From the NCBI GenBank assembly GCA_002633005.1, contig NMRA01000006.1, positions 1,587,742 to 1,651,741 of the forward strand: 64,000 nucleotides of DNA, read 5' to 3'. The stretch is from Phoronis australis. Taxonomy: Eukaryota > Phoronida > Phoronidae. This document shows, piece by piece, positions 24,101 through 34,594 of the stretch. Positions within the stretch are counted from its first letter, which is position 1. Each line of letters begins with the position of its first letter. The notes under the pieces are model-generated. The model was given only the letters and a program-made list of their open reading frames with translations. It searched no databases and was not told the DNA's origin. Both the position numbers and the translations under genes were made by a program.

Positions 24101-27100
24101 TAGCCACCCGGATAGCCTGGCGACATAATGCTCTGTTCTCCGCCTTTCTTAACGAAATATTCCCTGCCACAATCACTTTCTACAAAAAAACGCAAAACGT
24201 AAACGTTTTACAGAATATCACTTGAAAAACAATCACCAGCATGTTTTGGTGAAGCTTAAAAGCACTCCTAACAAAACTATTGAATCAGTACGATTTGAGA
24301 TAGGGTGAGAATATCCGAATGTATTCTGAGTCATCCTTGTGTCAGTAGATAGCTTCTACTGACCTAATTAAAGGGACGTTATCAGTGAGAATTAGATTTT
24401 CTGAGATTAGCCTCAACGCGGAATCAAACTCGGTCGCAGACAAGCGCTCTGCTGCCGGAACTAAATACCACTCGATAAACGGCAGAGTTTTTTAAAGCTC
24501 TGTTAACTGGCAACGTCAACGGCCTTGATTTCAGTGAATGTCTGGTAGATAACGGTTAGAATTGGCTATTTGTAATAAAATCATGAAATCATTATGAATT
24601 TTGTTGTTTTATACCTTTGGTCAAAGCTGATGTCTTCGAAACGTCTATCCCATTCACCAGTAATCCCAAAAATACGTTTTTCAGACATAAAACCGATAAC
24701 GTCCATTATAAACACAAGATCTGACGTCATCGATGACACTAGCAGAAAATATACACACGAGTTTGAGCCAAGCCTTCGATAATAATAAACACCCTCATGA
24801 GGAAATTTCCATTTGAACGCCGATGTTTTTATAATCAAAAAGTCCGTTTGCAGGTGGACGTTGAGTCCTCTCTGCGGGGTTAATTTCTTGCTAAAGTAAA
24901 AAAACACAACAAATTAAATGAATGGTTTGCTCACGTTAGTCTTTTAAATAGGGACATTCAAATGGAATGGAAGGCGTGGTCTGGCAGTTTTTATCACTTT
25001 TAAACAAAACACGGGTTACCTAAGGTCATGGGTTTTCTAAAGCAGACGTTGTTAAATCCGCTCCACCTGTTGCGCGACTTTTTGGAGAAGTTATCAAAAC
25101 CAGAAAATAGTTTTGCACGCACACGTTTTGTTAAAATGTGAGAAATTGTCTAAGCAAGCCGTGTTATGACGTTCAACAGGTTCTCGGAATAGCTGATGTT
25201 GTTACAGTCATAGTTAATCCGACTTACAAGTGACAGAAATTTTCCTTAAAAACGCAAACAATTTCATTTTACTTCAAGTGGCATTGCGTATGCACATCCC
25301 GGGCTTACAACTAATGTGACTATTACATTGGAACACGTATTTACTTCATCGATGTGTTTTGTTTGTTTTAGAAATTTTGCCAGAAGATATAATTATTTCG
25401 ATCTTTTGCACAAATTTACTATGTTCAGGTGAAGCTCATAGTTAGGGCTTGAGATTTGTCGAGCCTCCGAAAGTAACATCTTAAAAAGGAGTTCTCCGGT
25501 CAAATCTTATAACTCAAAGAAGTCTATCGGAAAATACGTTTATGGAGCTAAACCGATAATGTACCTTTAAAATACTCCGCTAATTACCACGTGAGATTTG
25601 GCGCAGCGGTGGAGCGTTCAGCTGCTACCGCGAAGCCAGAGACTTCGACTTTGCTCTACTGTTAATTTCTTGTGAAATCCCTTTTCTCGCCGAGAATGTT
25701 CCTTTAAGATGACTATTAAAAGACAAATGTCTAAAATTGGAAAATCTCAGATTTACCAAAGTCGTCGTGCTCTTACCTCCAACAGCTTTCATCAAATAGC
25801 TGCATCTTGGTCCCTCAAAACCATCGGGACAAAGACAGCTGCTGCAGTTGTTAGGGTCAGGGTAACCCCCATTTAGACATGGCAATGAGAAACGTTTCTT
25901 TAAACATTTGTCTGCAACAAAAAAATGTTAAAATTAGATAACAGCGACGAAACAAAAGCTTTGATATAATGTTTGTTTAACTCTACTTTCACCAACAGTT
26001 CACCCTTTTTCACCTGACCTTTGCCCCTTGACTACTTTTTCTAGGGCAAGCCAAAAGGAGACAGTATAATCCGTATACATCACCTAATTGAACGTGCTAA
26101 TGTACGTGCTAATGTTAACGGCAATATTGATGTATTGTATCGAGATCACGTGATATTTGCAAAACTCACCAACTTTCGAATTACAAATGATTAAATGTTA
26201 TTAATGAAGACGTTAATTATTAATATTCCAATTAAATGAAATGTTACTGAAAATGCTTTTACCTATGTATATAGACTTTAGCGACACCCTATAGAAATTA
26301 TTATTTACTATAACCATAAACCATAATTGTTTCTGTTGTCGTTGCTTGTTGTTGTTGTTGCTTGCGGTTGTTGTTTGCTGTTGTTGTTGTTGTTGTGTTT
26401 GATCAATACATATTGGGGGTCTTGGGTATCGTAATGTTTACGTAATGACTGCTTTCGGTGATGTGAATTTTTAAAAGTGTCACAGTTTAGGAAAACGTTA
26501 TTTCGTTTGTAATCGTTTATAAAATAGTAAATCAAATAATAAAATAAAATTTTACTTCAACTCAGGGTGAAAGTCAATTATTATATATTAAACGTTCCTG
26601 TAAGTTGTTTACCCGTTTATTTCCCGACTCTCATTGTAAGCGTGAAGTATGGCATCTCAGTGTGTTCTTTACAAAGCCAGAAATAGAAGCGAAAAATATT
26701 CTTCGCATAAGAAAAGTTATAGACTTACCTTGACAATATGCCATATTGGCGGCTTTTATGTCTGCGAATGATAAACGAAACCTTTGGCCTATCGTCCTCA
26801 TAAACTCGGCGTCCTTTGTGACTATTGTATAGGATTCGTTTTTACTAAATGCCTGAAATAGGGTATAACTATAATGTTAGAATACAAAATACAATTCTGC
26901 CTTGTTACACTGCCACTTTCCATTGCAGTTGGACTAAAATCTCGTGTCAAATTGAATATCAGAAGTGTATGATTCAGCGAAATATACTTGTCGTGCATTT
27001 GAGCTTAATGAAAGCGAAAACATTGGAGGGCCAAGAAAATGTCGCTAAACAATTGATCCACGCTCTTCAAGCCTGAATACAAATTCAAGTAAAGTTCATA

Positions 27101-28844
27101 AGTAGCAGAAAATGTGAAAACATGACATAAGCATTTTCGAAACATTTCGCATGTCGCTTTCCGAGTTTTCGCGGATATTTTTCCTACGAAAACTGTGGTT
27201 GCCTGCTACCATCTTACAAATCCTAGATCCGCCAGTGACTCGAAATGTATGAGATTTCACGAAAACCTATGCATCTTTCTGTACATTTACAACGCTAGCT
27301 GCAACTCACATTATTTTCGTAGTGCATAATGGACGAGTAGTCGTAAGGTATTCCCATCGTGTCAATTTCGTCAGTTCCTTGGATCTGGAAGTTGTTTCTG
27401 TGTTTTCGTTGAATGAGGTCTTCGTGGATGTAGACGAAATGGTCCCTGTCCGGCCGCACTTGCTCATGATAAAATCCGATCACGTGACCAATCTCGTGGG
27501 TAATGACACCATGCTGAGGAAAAAAAGATGAATGGAATTTCAAGAAATTGTTATTTGAACAATTATTAATAAGAGTATCGTGATTTGCATGTCGAAACTT
27601 GCTTTCAAAGCGCTCTCTTTTCTAAAAAATTATAATTCAGACCTTTTATTGAAACTACGTAATGCATTTATGGACTACAATGTGATAAAATCAGCATTTG
27701 TTTTATCTTACCGAGTAACATTGCTGGGCCAAGTTAATGATTTGCTCTTTGCTCGAGAGACCATTTTTTCCTACCGCGTTTGAACAGCAACCCCGGCTGA
27801 AAGACAAATTGACGATTCGTTAAATGACGTCTATCTGACCACTGATACTGGCGCGTGGCTGCGGTCTTTCCATTCAGTGCCGGCAATGTGGAGAGCACGT
27901 TTATTCTCAAAAGTGCACTCAAGTTATGCCCCACTTTTCGGTTCGTTAAATTTGTATTTTATGGAGCCAAGGCTCTCTGAGGAAGACCGCAGACGCAAAA
28001 TACTTGTATGCCAATGTTCTGTCTAAGTTTGAATGCGCTAACCATGTTTCTTCTCGGACGTGCCGTTAAAAACTGACATGCCTCAAGACATAATTGAGAT
28101 TCAAATTCTAATATTGAATAGTAAAAATTAACAATCATTACAATTAAAGGGTATGGAGAGATGATGGGCCAACTTAAATGAAAATGAGCACAATAAAAAC
28201 ATTACTGATTCACAAAACAGTTATTAATATATATATATATACTGCTTGAATGTGATATAAATTTCCAATATAGCATGCAATAGGTCATAATGTGGTTCTT
28301 ACTTATTGTCTCTCGTGAATCGTATAATAGTCTCTGTATCAGGGATCACATCATTATCAAGCACTTCCTGGAATCGTATGCATGTTAAGTTTTTCCACGC
28401 GGAAATAACGTCACGAATTTTTTTCTTTTCATCGTTAGCTGAAAATAGACACATTTTGCTGAATGTTTCACATGCATTTTAATTATGAATGAGAAACGTT
28501 TTTTATTTTTAGCACTAAATGGACATAACAATTACTGTGAATATTTCGGTGTGTAGGTTTGTTTCTAGCAAAGCTGAAATTTGGAATATGTTGAAAATTC
28601 ATTGTAGACAACGGAAGTATTACGTGCTGTATTTCAAAATAAGTACACTTGTAGTTATAACGACAGTCTTACGTTTAGTCAGGCGTTTCATTCCGTCGCC
28701 TACACTGAAAGTAGCGGTATATTTTTACTGCCAGAGCTAAGTACATCGACATTAATAGGTAGAAAATAGAGAATAAGTGGGTGAAGACATTCACGCCTGC
28801 ATTCTGGACCACGTAAACTAGTAGGTAGGGTAAATATCTGTGTG

Positions 28845-28876
<32 letters not shown>

Positions 28877-28889
28877 AGCGTGCGTGCGA

Positions 28890-28920
<31 letters not shown>

Positions 28921-31900
28921 TGTCTGCTGAAAAGTGACTCGTGGCAATTCGTATATGAAGGCCTAGGTAATGTTAAGCTGGACAATCCCAATGTCAGAAT
29001 GAACAGGCGAAACGTTCGTGGTAAGAAAAGACCAAGAACTTCGAAAGGTGTGATATTTTAGTCAATCCAATCACGCGAATTGTTGCTTTGAACAAAAATC
29101 AAAAACATACATATTATTATCGTGGGATATTTAAAAAATGGAGTAAAGGTTAACAATTTGAAGCAATTTTTATCAAAACCACATCTTAAGTCACGACGAG
29201 TCTTATCTTCCAAAACATTTTTGACAAAATAATAATCTAAAGACACTACTGTTCATAGCACTTACTTTGCCCAGGATCGAATTTGTAACGAATTGGTAAT
29301 GTCCACTTTCTCCACGGGTAGTTCTCAAAATTGACTACTTTCCGTCGCTGTCTTTTATGATGGGAATGTTGGTCGTAATGATAATTCTTTTTGTGGAAAA
29401 AATACTTCGACAACTGGCCTGGCACCTCTTGCGTATTGGTCGCTGGTGTTGGGAGACCGTACCTATTTACAGTCACCTGAAAAAGAATATGGATGCAAAC
29501 ATTAGGGGGGCGTTATCTGTTTAACGGACAAAAACTCATTTGTGAGATTATTGTTGAAAGTGACAGACTTGTTGAAGTTATTAGCTTTGATCAGAGTTGC
29601 AAAACAACGATTATCGTTATGTTTTTGTGATTATATTACAAATCGCTAATTCTCACCGTCGTCTGCCAGACATTCGCCGAAATCGAGGCAGGTGACTTTA
29701 CCAGTTAAATACGCGTCTGACTGCGACCTCGGGGATTTCAGGTTTGATGCCGCGCTAAGACTTTTCTCGTCCATACTGTCTCTTTAAGAGCATACTAAAC
29801 CCAGTTTTTTAATATTAACTGACATTGACTACAATAACGCTACTTAATGTTGTTAACAAGATAATGACCTGTTACTCTCGTCAACCATCAAAAGTTTGGA
29901 GCAAGTTTGAAAATAGTAGAAACAAGGTCTGTTAAATCGACAAGCGTGACTAACGTTTTTTGCAACATTAAGTTACAGGAAATCTCGAGCCGCAGGATTC
30001 GCTTTGTGAGACAATGAGTGTGTGATTTGACTCAACAATGCTCTTGTCTCTCAGGAAAATAGTAATTGTGCAATGACATGTGACAGGTGCATTCTGGGTG
30101 AATTCACTAAAACGAGGTTTAGTAAACCTTTAAGATAATCGAGATAGTACAAAGGTACATGTACGTGCTTTAGACGATGGTTTAAGTGCACTAAGCAACA
30201 GTTGAAGTAGTGGGGAATAAGACGTGGAGTTGTCGACTTAGTGTTGTCGATGATCTAATTCAATTTAGCCAATGTGGCCACAGTTGGCTCTATTCCCGGT
30301 GACCCATAAATTCACAACTTCAGCGACTTCTCAACTAATTCACTAAAGTTTGCCAAAATCATCAGAAGACAAATCAACGCTTAACAATGTATCCCACGGT
30401 CCTCTAGTAAACTGATATCTTTTTACTCCATGTACATTTTGTTCTAAGTTAAAAATGCGTTTTAGTTCTCTATAACTTATCCAAGTGATATTTATTGGTG
30501 GGCTACTGTAATAAGGCGACTGGATTTTATTCAATAATTTGAGTCAATTTTAGTCAAATAAATTGTACATCTTTAAACGCTGGTGGATCTAGAATGTCGC
30601 GAAGGGGGCCCGAACACAATTTTTGAATTTTTAAAGGACTATCTGTCGTGATAGCCTTAATAATCGCATACGGCGACGTTTTCTTTTGTCCCGTCTTTGC
30701 GGAGGAGATGGGGGTTAAGCCTATGTAAAACGAGGCCATTTTACCTACCTTTTCTGCTAGGGTAGTTGGTTCTACTTTTTCGTCTTGGGTACTGTCTGTA
30801 TCCGTATCGTTTAAAGGCAGGTTCCATTGCGACGCGTGTAAAGGGCGCTGCAATCAACAAATCAACAATAAACAATAAACGATGAAGTAACCGGCTAACA
30901 CAGTTCTCGAGGATGAGACTGAATTCATTTTCATCATCGTCTGCTCTCCACTACAGTCTGAGTAACTTGCTTAGTTTACACTAATAAGGATTGTAGGTAT
31001 TTACATTCTTAGTTACTAGTCACTGGAATCTTACTGACTATAGAGTATGAGTACCGGTAACATTTTCAATTGTTCACTTGTTCCAAAGGCATTCTACTAT
31101 TTCGAAGTCACAAAATAAGGGAAAATGAGACAAAATGTCAAATTAAGACAGTGAAATTTCCTAAAACCTCCCCTCTAGGAGTTCAATTCTATTAGTGCAG
31201 CGGTACACGCGCGCAATTTTAATACATCTGCACTCATTCGTTTCAAATGCTGAGTAATGTCGCTATTGTCCAACAACGAATGGTTGTCAAACAGAAGAGG
31301 ATTTTAGTATGTGAGACAACAAACCTAAATTTAGCAGTGAAAGTCGTAGCTTTCGCATCTTTATCAATCGATTAATTCTGACTTATATAATTCCTTAGAA
31401 CCGCACCTATCACCATGGATACTTGGATATTTGCACATGAGGAGATCCAAACAAAATCACGCCACCCCTCGCATGTTTTACATGCACGAATTCATCTAAA
31501 TTCTTGCTTTGGTTACCGTTGCTGTAAATATTTGTTTGAAGTTTGCGTTATCGTGACGTTACCATAGGAAATCAACATAATACAAATTCACCAAAACTCT
31601 GATTTGTGACTATTTGTGAATGATAGCTTCACACTACAAAGAGAATGGTGAAATTGCTAGTAAAAGGGCGCGGCAGAGGGAAGACATCACCAATGCACGC
31701 GAACCGTGATCTCTACGCCCACAATTCTCAGACAATGATTCAGCGGCATTTTCTTGAAAGTGGCCTTTGATGTCAACCATTATTCTTCATTATCTCAGAA
31801 TGGTGTCAAATCATTAATGTAATTAAAACGTTTGCGATTATTTTTGTACGAGATGAGCGAATTTTAATTGACTTATTGTTGACTTCCGTCATTTATTATT

Positions 31901-34546
31901 CGCTCATCACAAGATTGAATATTATAGAAATCTGATGCAATAAGTCCGTGGGTAGTTAATTGATTTGATTTTAATGTCCGGATAGTTGTAAATTGGTGTA
32001 CTATTTGATGGATTAGATCACATCCAAACAGTGTTGTCAGGGAAATTCTTTTGTGTGTCATCTCATGTTTCACGCACCTCTAAACCTCTAAAAATTGCAA
32101 ATTTAGTGAAAACAACAATGACTTTCCACTGCAAACTGACTTGCAAAACATTACTGTGTAGTGATGTGTGTGTTTGACTTAATTCGCAATTTCTGTTTTG
32201 CAAGACGAGAGATCAAATGACGGGTAGCAGTTACAAATTTACATTTTGTTACGCTCGGCAATTATGGTGCATTTACAATAGTTAAAATTTCGTGAAAATC
32301 GTCCTCATTTTCACGTTGACTTTATTGACTTTAATTCAGCAAAAAGGTAAAATATACAATATACCCACCTGCAACAGTTGTTTGTCGGGTAAAATGGCGA
32401 CATGAAAACGAAGGTGTGTCAAGAATGCTGCGTTGTGATTGGTCTTCCAAGCCGTCACTCAAACTCCTGGCGATAGGTCAATTGGTAATTCGCTATCACT
32501 TGTTCGGCTCATAAAATGACCAGCCGGGTTAAGCTAATTATTGGGCCTAAACACTGAGCAATAATGAGTTTTAAGTTGTTACCAATCCCAGAAATCACTT
32601 CTAGTCTGAGTGACGAAAGCAAGGAACAAGTTGAGACCAATTTTACAACACTAAGTGGTCTAAATCAGTTATTTTTGGCAGACGATCGGTTTACAGCTAC
32701 CTCGACAGCGTGTAACTGTCCATTCACCCAAACTATTATAACCGAGGTGTAGAGAATTAACTTGTAAAGCGCGTACACACATGTTGGCAACGCAATTATT
32801 ATCCCGAGTGTGGTTAACATGGGAACTAATAATCTGACCCCTTAGTTCAATTAAAAACAACGTGATATCTAATCCTTCGCTCTTGGAGTGAAGCCGGAAA
32901 CACCGCCTATAGGTTTTTTGCCTGGAGTCTCCAACCTCGGGAAATGACACGTCTTGTCCAATTGTTACTGTTGAGAACAATGTTGGGCCGTTTTAAAATG
33001 AAATTGGATGGATAGGTTGTAAAAGGAAAAACAAGGTATTCTTCTGAACAGAGTACAATAACTACTAAAGGACATTTTCGTTTCTGAACAAAAATTTGCG
33101 CTTCCAGGTAATTGAAGAATACGCCCATTATTAGTAAATCTAAACATATGTAAGATGGAAATGTAACAATGTTTTGAAAAGGCGGCATATAGCATACTCT
33201 TGCCGTGTTTTTATTCGAAATTGTATCCACGATTGACACAGAGACCTGTAAAATGTTTTTCATGAAGGAAGCATATTAAGACGAATTGTTAGCCTGCAGT
33301 TGCGTGAAAGAAGTCCCGGTTGAACGAGTGTCTTTTCTCTCATCCGCGCAATGAAATCCGTGAGCACTTGCATCGCATGAAACAAGTAAAGAATAGCACT
33401 GAACGTTGAATTTCACTCAAATCTTAAAAAATTGAAATCGAACCAGTCATTGTGCCATGTGGATCGAATGTAAACATAGTTTTTGGCAGACAGATGCAAA
33501 TATACAAAACTGGGCAGCAACCTATAGTGTAAGAATCCCCCAAAAGTACATCCTGATAGAGATACTCTGTTATCGCAAAACAACAACATTTACTCACAGG
33601 CATTTACCAATCACCAGTCAATCTACCCAAACTGGCCGGCAAGAATAGAAAAAAGTACGACTTCCGGTTCGTGCTTCTAATCCGGGAACAGTCCTACTAC
33701 AAAAATTATAAAGAATAAAAATCGAGAAAAATGCAGCTAAAAAACTCTATGTATGGTCCATGTACTTGGCATGTTTGTCAGTTGTATCTCGACTTGTACC
33801 GTGACTATTGAATGAATAGACTTCCTTGGAAAGCTAAGTGATAACAACGAGAGATAAGGAGATGAGTCCTGCTGGTAACTCAGGAACAACAGTGTCTAGA
33901 TCTTCGGCGCTTATCCACGTGCCCGATCGCTGACACCCAGATGTACCTATAAGTGCTAGGCACGTGCACTTGTAGTGGGGAGATCAGTCGCCGTTTGCGT
34001 CTGTGTTCAGTCGTGTACAAAACAAAGTCCGCATACCGGATGGCACAGATCATTCCAATATGAAAGCGTAAAGAGAATTCGCCTTAAACGCTCTTCATCG
34101 AGTGTCTGTATCGGCGTGGTATCCCAAGACCTGTCCCAGGAACGTATCACACGGCTCTGTCTGCCTTATTTCCTACACTTGCCGTCAGCTGTTAATAGTT
34201 TGCCTTGGAAACGTAATGTACTGTGGACCTATTAAGTATTTTCCTTCACACACAAAGCTATTCGCTTAGAATTTTACTACTTTTTTCTGGTTAAACAGGT
34301 GTTGTTTACAATCAAAACCTAACTGCTTAGATTGCAATAACAGCCCTTTGCAAAAAATAAACAAAAAGTCCTTAGCGATTACGCAGGGGTGGCGCTCACC
34401 TTCTGCCTAACGTCACGAGTGGACTTACAGTCTGCAGCTCAAAATTTTCAACAACAATGAAAACTTACCTGAGTGTTGAAGCCGACGGAGATTGATATAC
34501 AAATCAAGAATAAAAGAACAAAGTGAATTTTTACGTTGGACAGCAT
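21114..34546 (-). CDS. Secreted astacin-family zinc metalloprotease with EGF and CUB domains
   Basis: Eleven phased exons on the minus strand: 34469-34546, 30749-30847, 29266-29476, 28303-28438, 27712-27796, 27310-27513, 26729-26852, 25777-25911, 24067-24179, 23587-23717 and 21114-21255. They total 1458 nt, or 485 residues plus TAG. Start: ATG 34544-34546 opens a signal peptide (VLLFLICISIS). A pro-region of about 80 residues ends in HSHHKRQRR (RQRR at about 101-104), a furin-type site. The catalytic domain carries HEIGHVIGFYHE at about 209-220 (three zinc-binding His, catalytic Glu) and the Met-turn SIMHY at about 264-268 with the Tyr ligand. Conserved astacin cysteines are at 149, 178/179, 201 and 311. 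A six-cysteine EGF module spans about 315-349 (CLNGG). A CUB domain spans about 361-484 (IMSPGYP, CTW, CHDWVEI, FTS, GFKINYRMV). Expected role: secreted peptidase acting on extracellular or matrix proteins. The closest group among astacins (developmental, digestive or venom type) cannot be told from this. Confidence 0.95.
22244..22326 (-). pseudogene. tRNA-Ser (CGA) pseudogene in the last astacin intron
   Basis: 83 nt, related to the CGA serine tRNAs; the loop CTCGAAA is kept. The B box is broken (GGTTATGACCC), the acceptor stem has a mismatch (GTAGTCC against CGACTAC), the D arm has an extra G, and the anticodon stem has a mismatch. Confidence 0.85.
22613..22694 (+). tRNA. tRNA-Ser (anticodon CGA), nested in astacin intron
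   Basis: 82 nt starting GTAGTCGTGGCCGAGCGG, with anticodon loop CTCGAAA and B box GGTTCGAATCC. All stems pair, and a T-run (gttttttaa) begins about 5 bases after the 3' end. It lies in the last intron of the astacin gene, on the opposite strand to that gene. Confidence 0.96.
22902..23236. mobile_element. MITE with 15-bp TIRs, itself interrupted by another MITE
   Basis: Exact inverted ends TAATTGACCTATCGC (22902-22916) and GCGATAGGTCAATTA (23222-23236). The interior is related, in reverse, to 32372-32484, except that a block of about 150-170 bp including the 141-bp MITE at 22967-23107 is missing there. Confidence 0.8.
22967..23107. mobile_element. 141-bp palindromic-ended MITE (copy 2, nested)
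   Basis: Reverse orientation of the element at 15022-15162 with about 95% identity over 141 bp by eye. The few bases outside the ends (gcgtg, ggagg) are also shared between both copies, so the true element may be slightly longer. Confidence 0.85.
24368..24710 (+). mobile_element. TTAAAGG-type MITE with tRNA-like module (intron of astacin gene)
   Basis: The left end TTAAAGGGACGTTATCAGTG is mirrored by ccgataacgtccattat at the right end. A tRNA-like block on the minus strand lies at about 24410-24475 (B-box-like GAGTTTGATTCC). The body is shared with 14392, 29500, 39405 and 45040. It sits between exons 8 and 9 of the protease. Confidence 0.7.
25495..25707. mobile_element. Two TTAAAGG-type MITE fragments in opposite orientation
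   Basis: 25495-25570 is the right end of the family in plus orientation (gaagtctatcgg, aaaccgataatgtaccttta). 25590-25707 is the left end in minus orientation: a tRNA-like A-box block (ttggcgcagcggtgg), then ttctcgccgagaatgttcc and TTAA at 25704-25707. Both lie in the intron after the EGF exon. Confidence 0.55.
26335..26396. repeat. (GTT)n microsatellite
   Basis: Interrupted gttgttgtt array in the intron between exons 7 and 8 of the astacin gene. Confidence 0.9.
28839..28921. repeat. (TGCG)n microsatellite
   Basis: About 80 bases of gtgc units with a few gagc variants, between exons 3 and 4 of the astacin gene. It creates open frames on both strands with only Thr/His/Ala/Arg or Cys/Arg/Val/Ala, which are not genes. 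Confidence 0.95.
29500..29787 (-). mobile_element. TTAAAGG-type MITE with tRNA-like module, minus orientation
   Basis: Minus-strand copy of the family. Its head is ttaaagagacagtatgg (minus) and its tail reads attaggggggcgttatctg on plus. A tRNA-like block at about 29690-29760 on plus includes the anticodon-arm-like gcgtctgactgcgac and the B-box-like ggtttgatgcc. The right-hand TTAA (29784-29787) is shared with the next element. Confidence 0.65.
29784..30133. mobile_element. TTAA-flanked MITE abutting the previous one, 350 bp
   Basis: The left end TTAAGAGCATACTAAACCC and right end GGTTTAGTAAACCTTTAA are inverted repeats, and both edges carry TTAA. It lies in the second intron of the astacin gene. 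A single related terminus, ttaaagggatgctaaaccc, occurs near 49688. Confidence 0.65.
32372..32484. mobile_element. Fragment of the TAATTGACC MITE without the nested insert
   Basis: Matches the reverse complement of both flanks of the nested element at 22902-23236: gtttgtcgggtaaaatggcg, then acgaaggtgtgtca, then atgctgcgtt, then ccgtcactcaaa and the terminus gcgataggtcaatt. The insert is absent at about 32420. The other terminus was not found, so the copy is truncated. It lies in intron 1 of the astacin gene. Confidence 0.7.
32555..32730 (+). mobile_element. Fragment of the foldback MITE family (copy D)
   Basis: ggaacaagttgagaccaatt, then taagtggtctaaatc, then ggtttacagctacctc align with the right half of the copies at 45796-46140 and 53725-53960. 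The chance frame across it translates like the frame in the 45.8-kb copy, as expected from shared sequence. Confidence 0.5.
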
Positions 34547-34586
34547 GGTTGGAAAGGAATGAACACAACCATCACATATTCACCGA

Positions 34587-34594
34587 TTTATATA
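34587..34594 (-). promoter_or_regulatory. TATA box of the astacin gene
   Basis: The minus strand reads TATATAAA about 41-48 bases upstream of the start ATG (34546), implying a very short 5' leader. CCAAT-type motifs occur further upstream (near 34627, 34670 and 34763). Confidence 0.65.

Noticed and set aside
24067-24152. Alternative acceptors for the first CUB exon at about 24143 or 24150
   Set aside because: The acceptor at 24180 follows a T-run, matches the phase of the EGF exon and restores the CUB-initial Cys-Gly (SDCGR).
25625-25776. Continuation of the EGF exon frame to a downstream stop
   Set aside because: A strong donor (GGAG|GTAAG) ends the exon at 25777, and phase continues exactly into the CUB exon at 24179; the extension is intron.
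28675-29061. Frames rich in Thr-His-Ala-Arg and Cys-Val-Arg-Ala
   Set aside because: Direct translations of the TGCG microsatellite.
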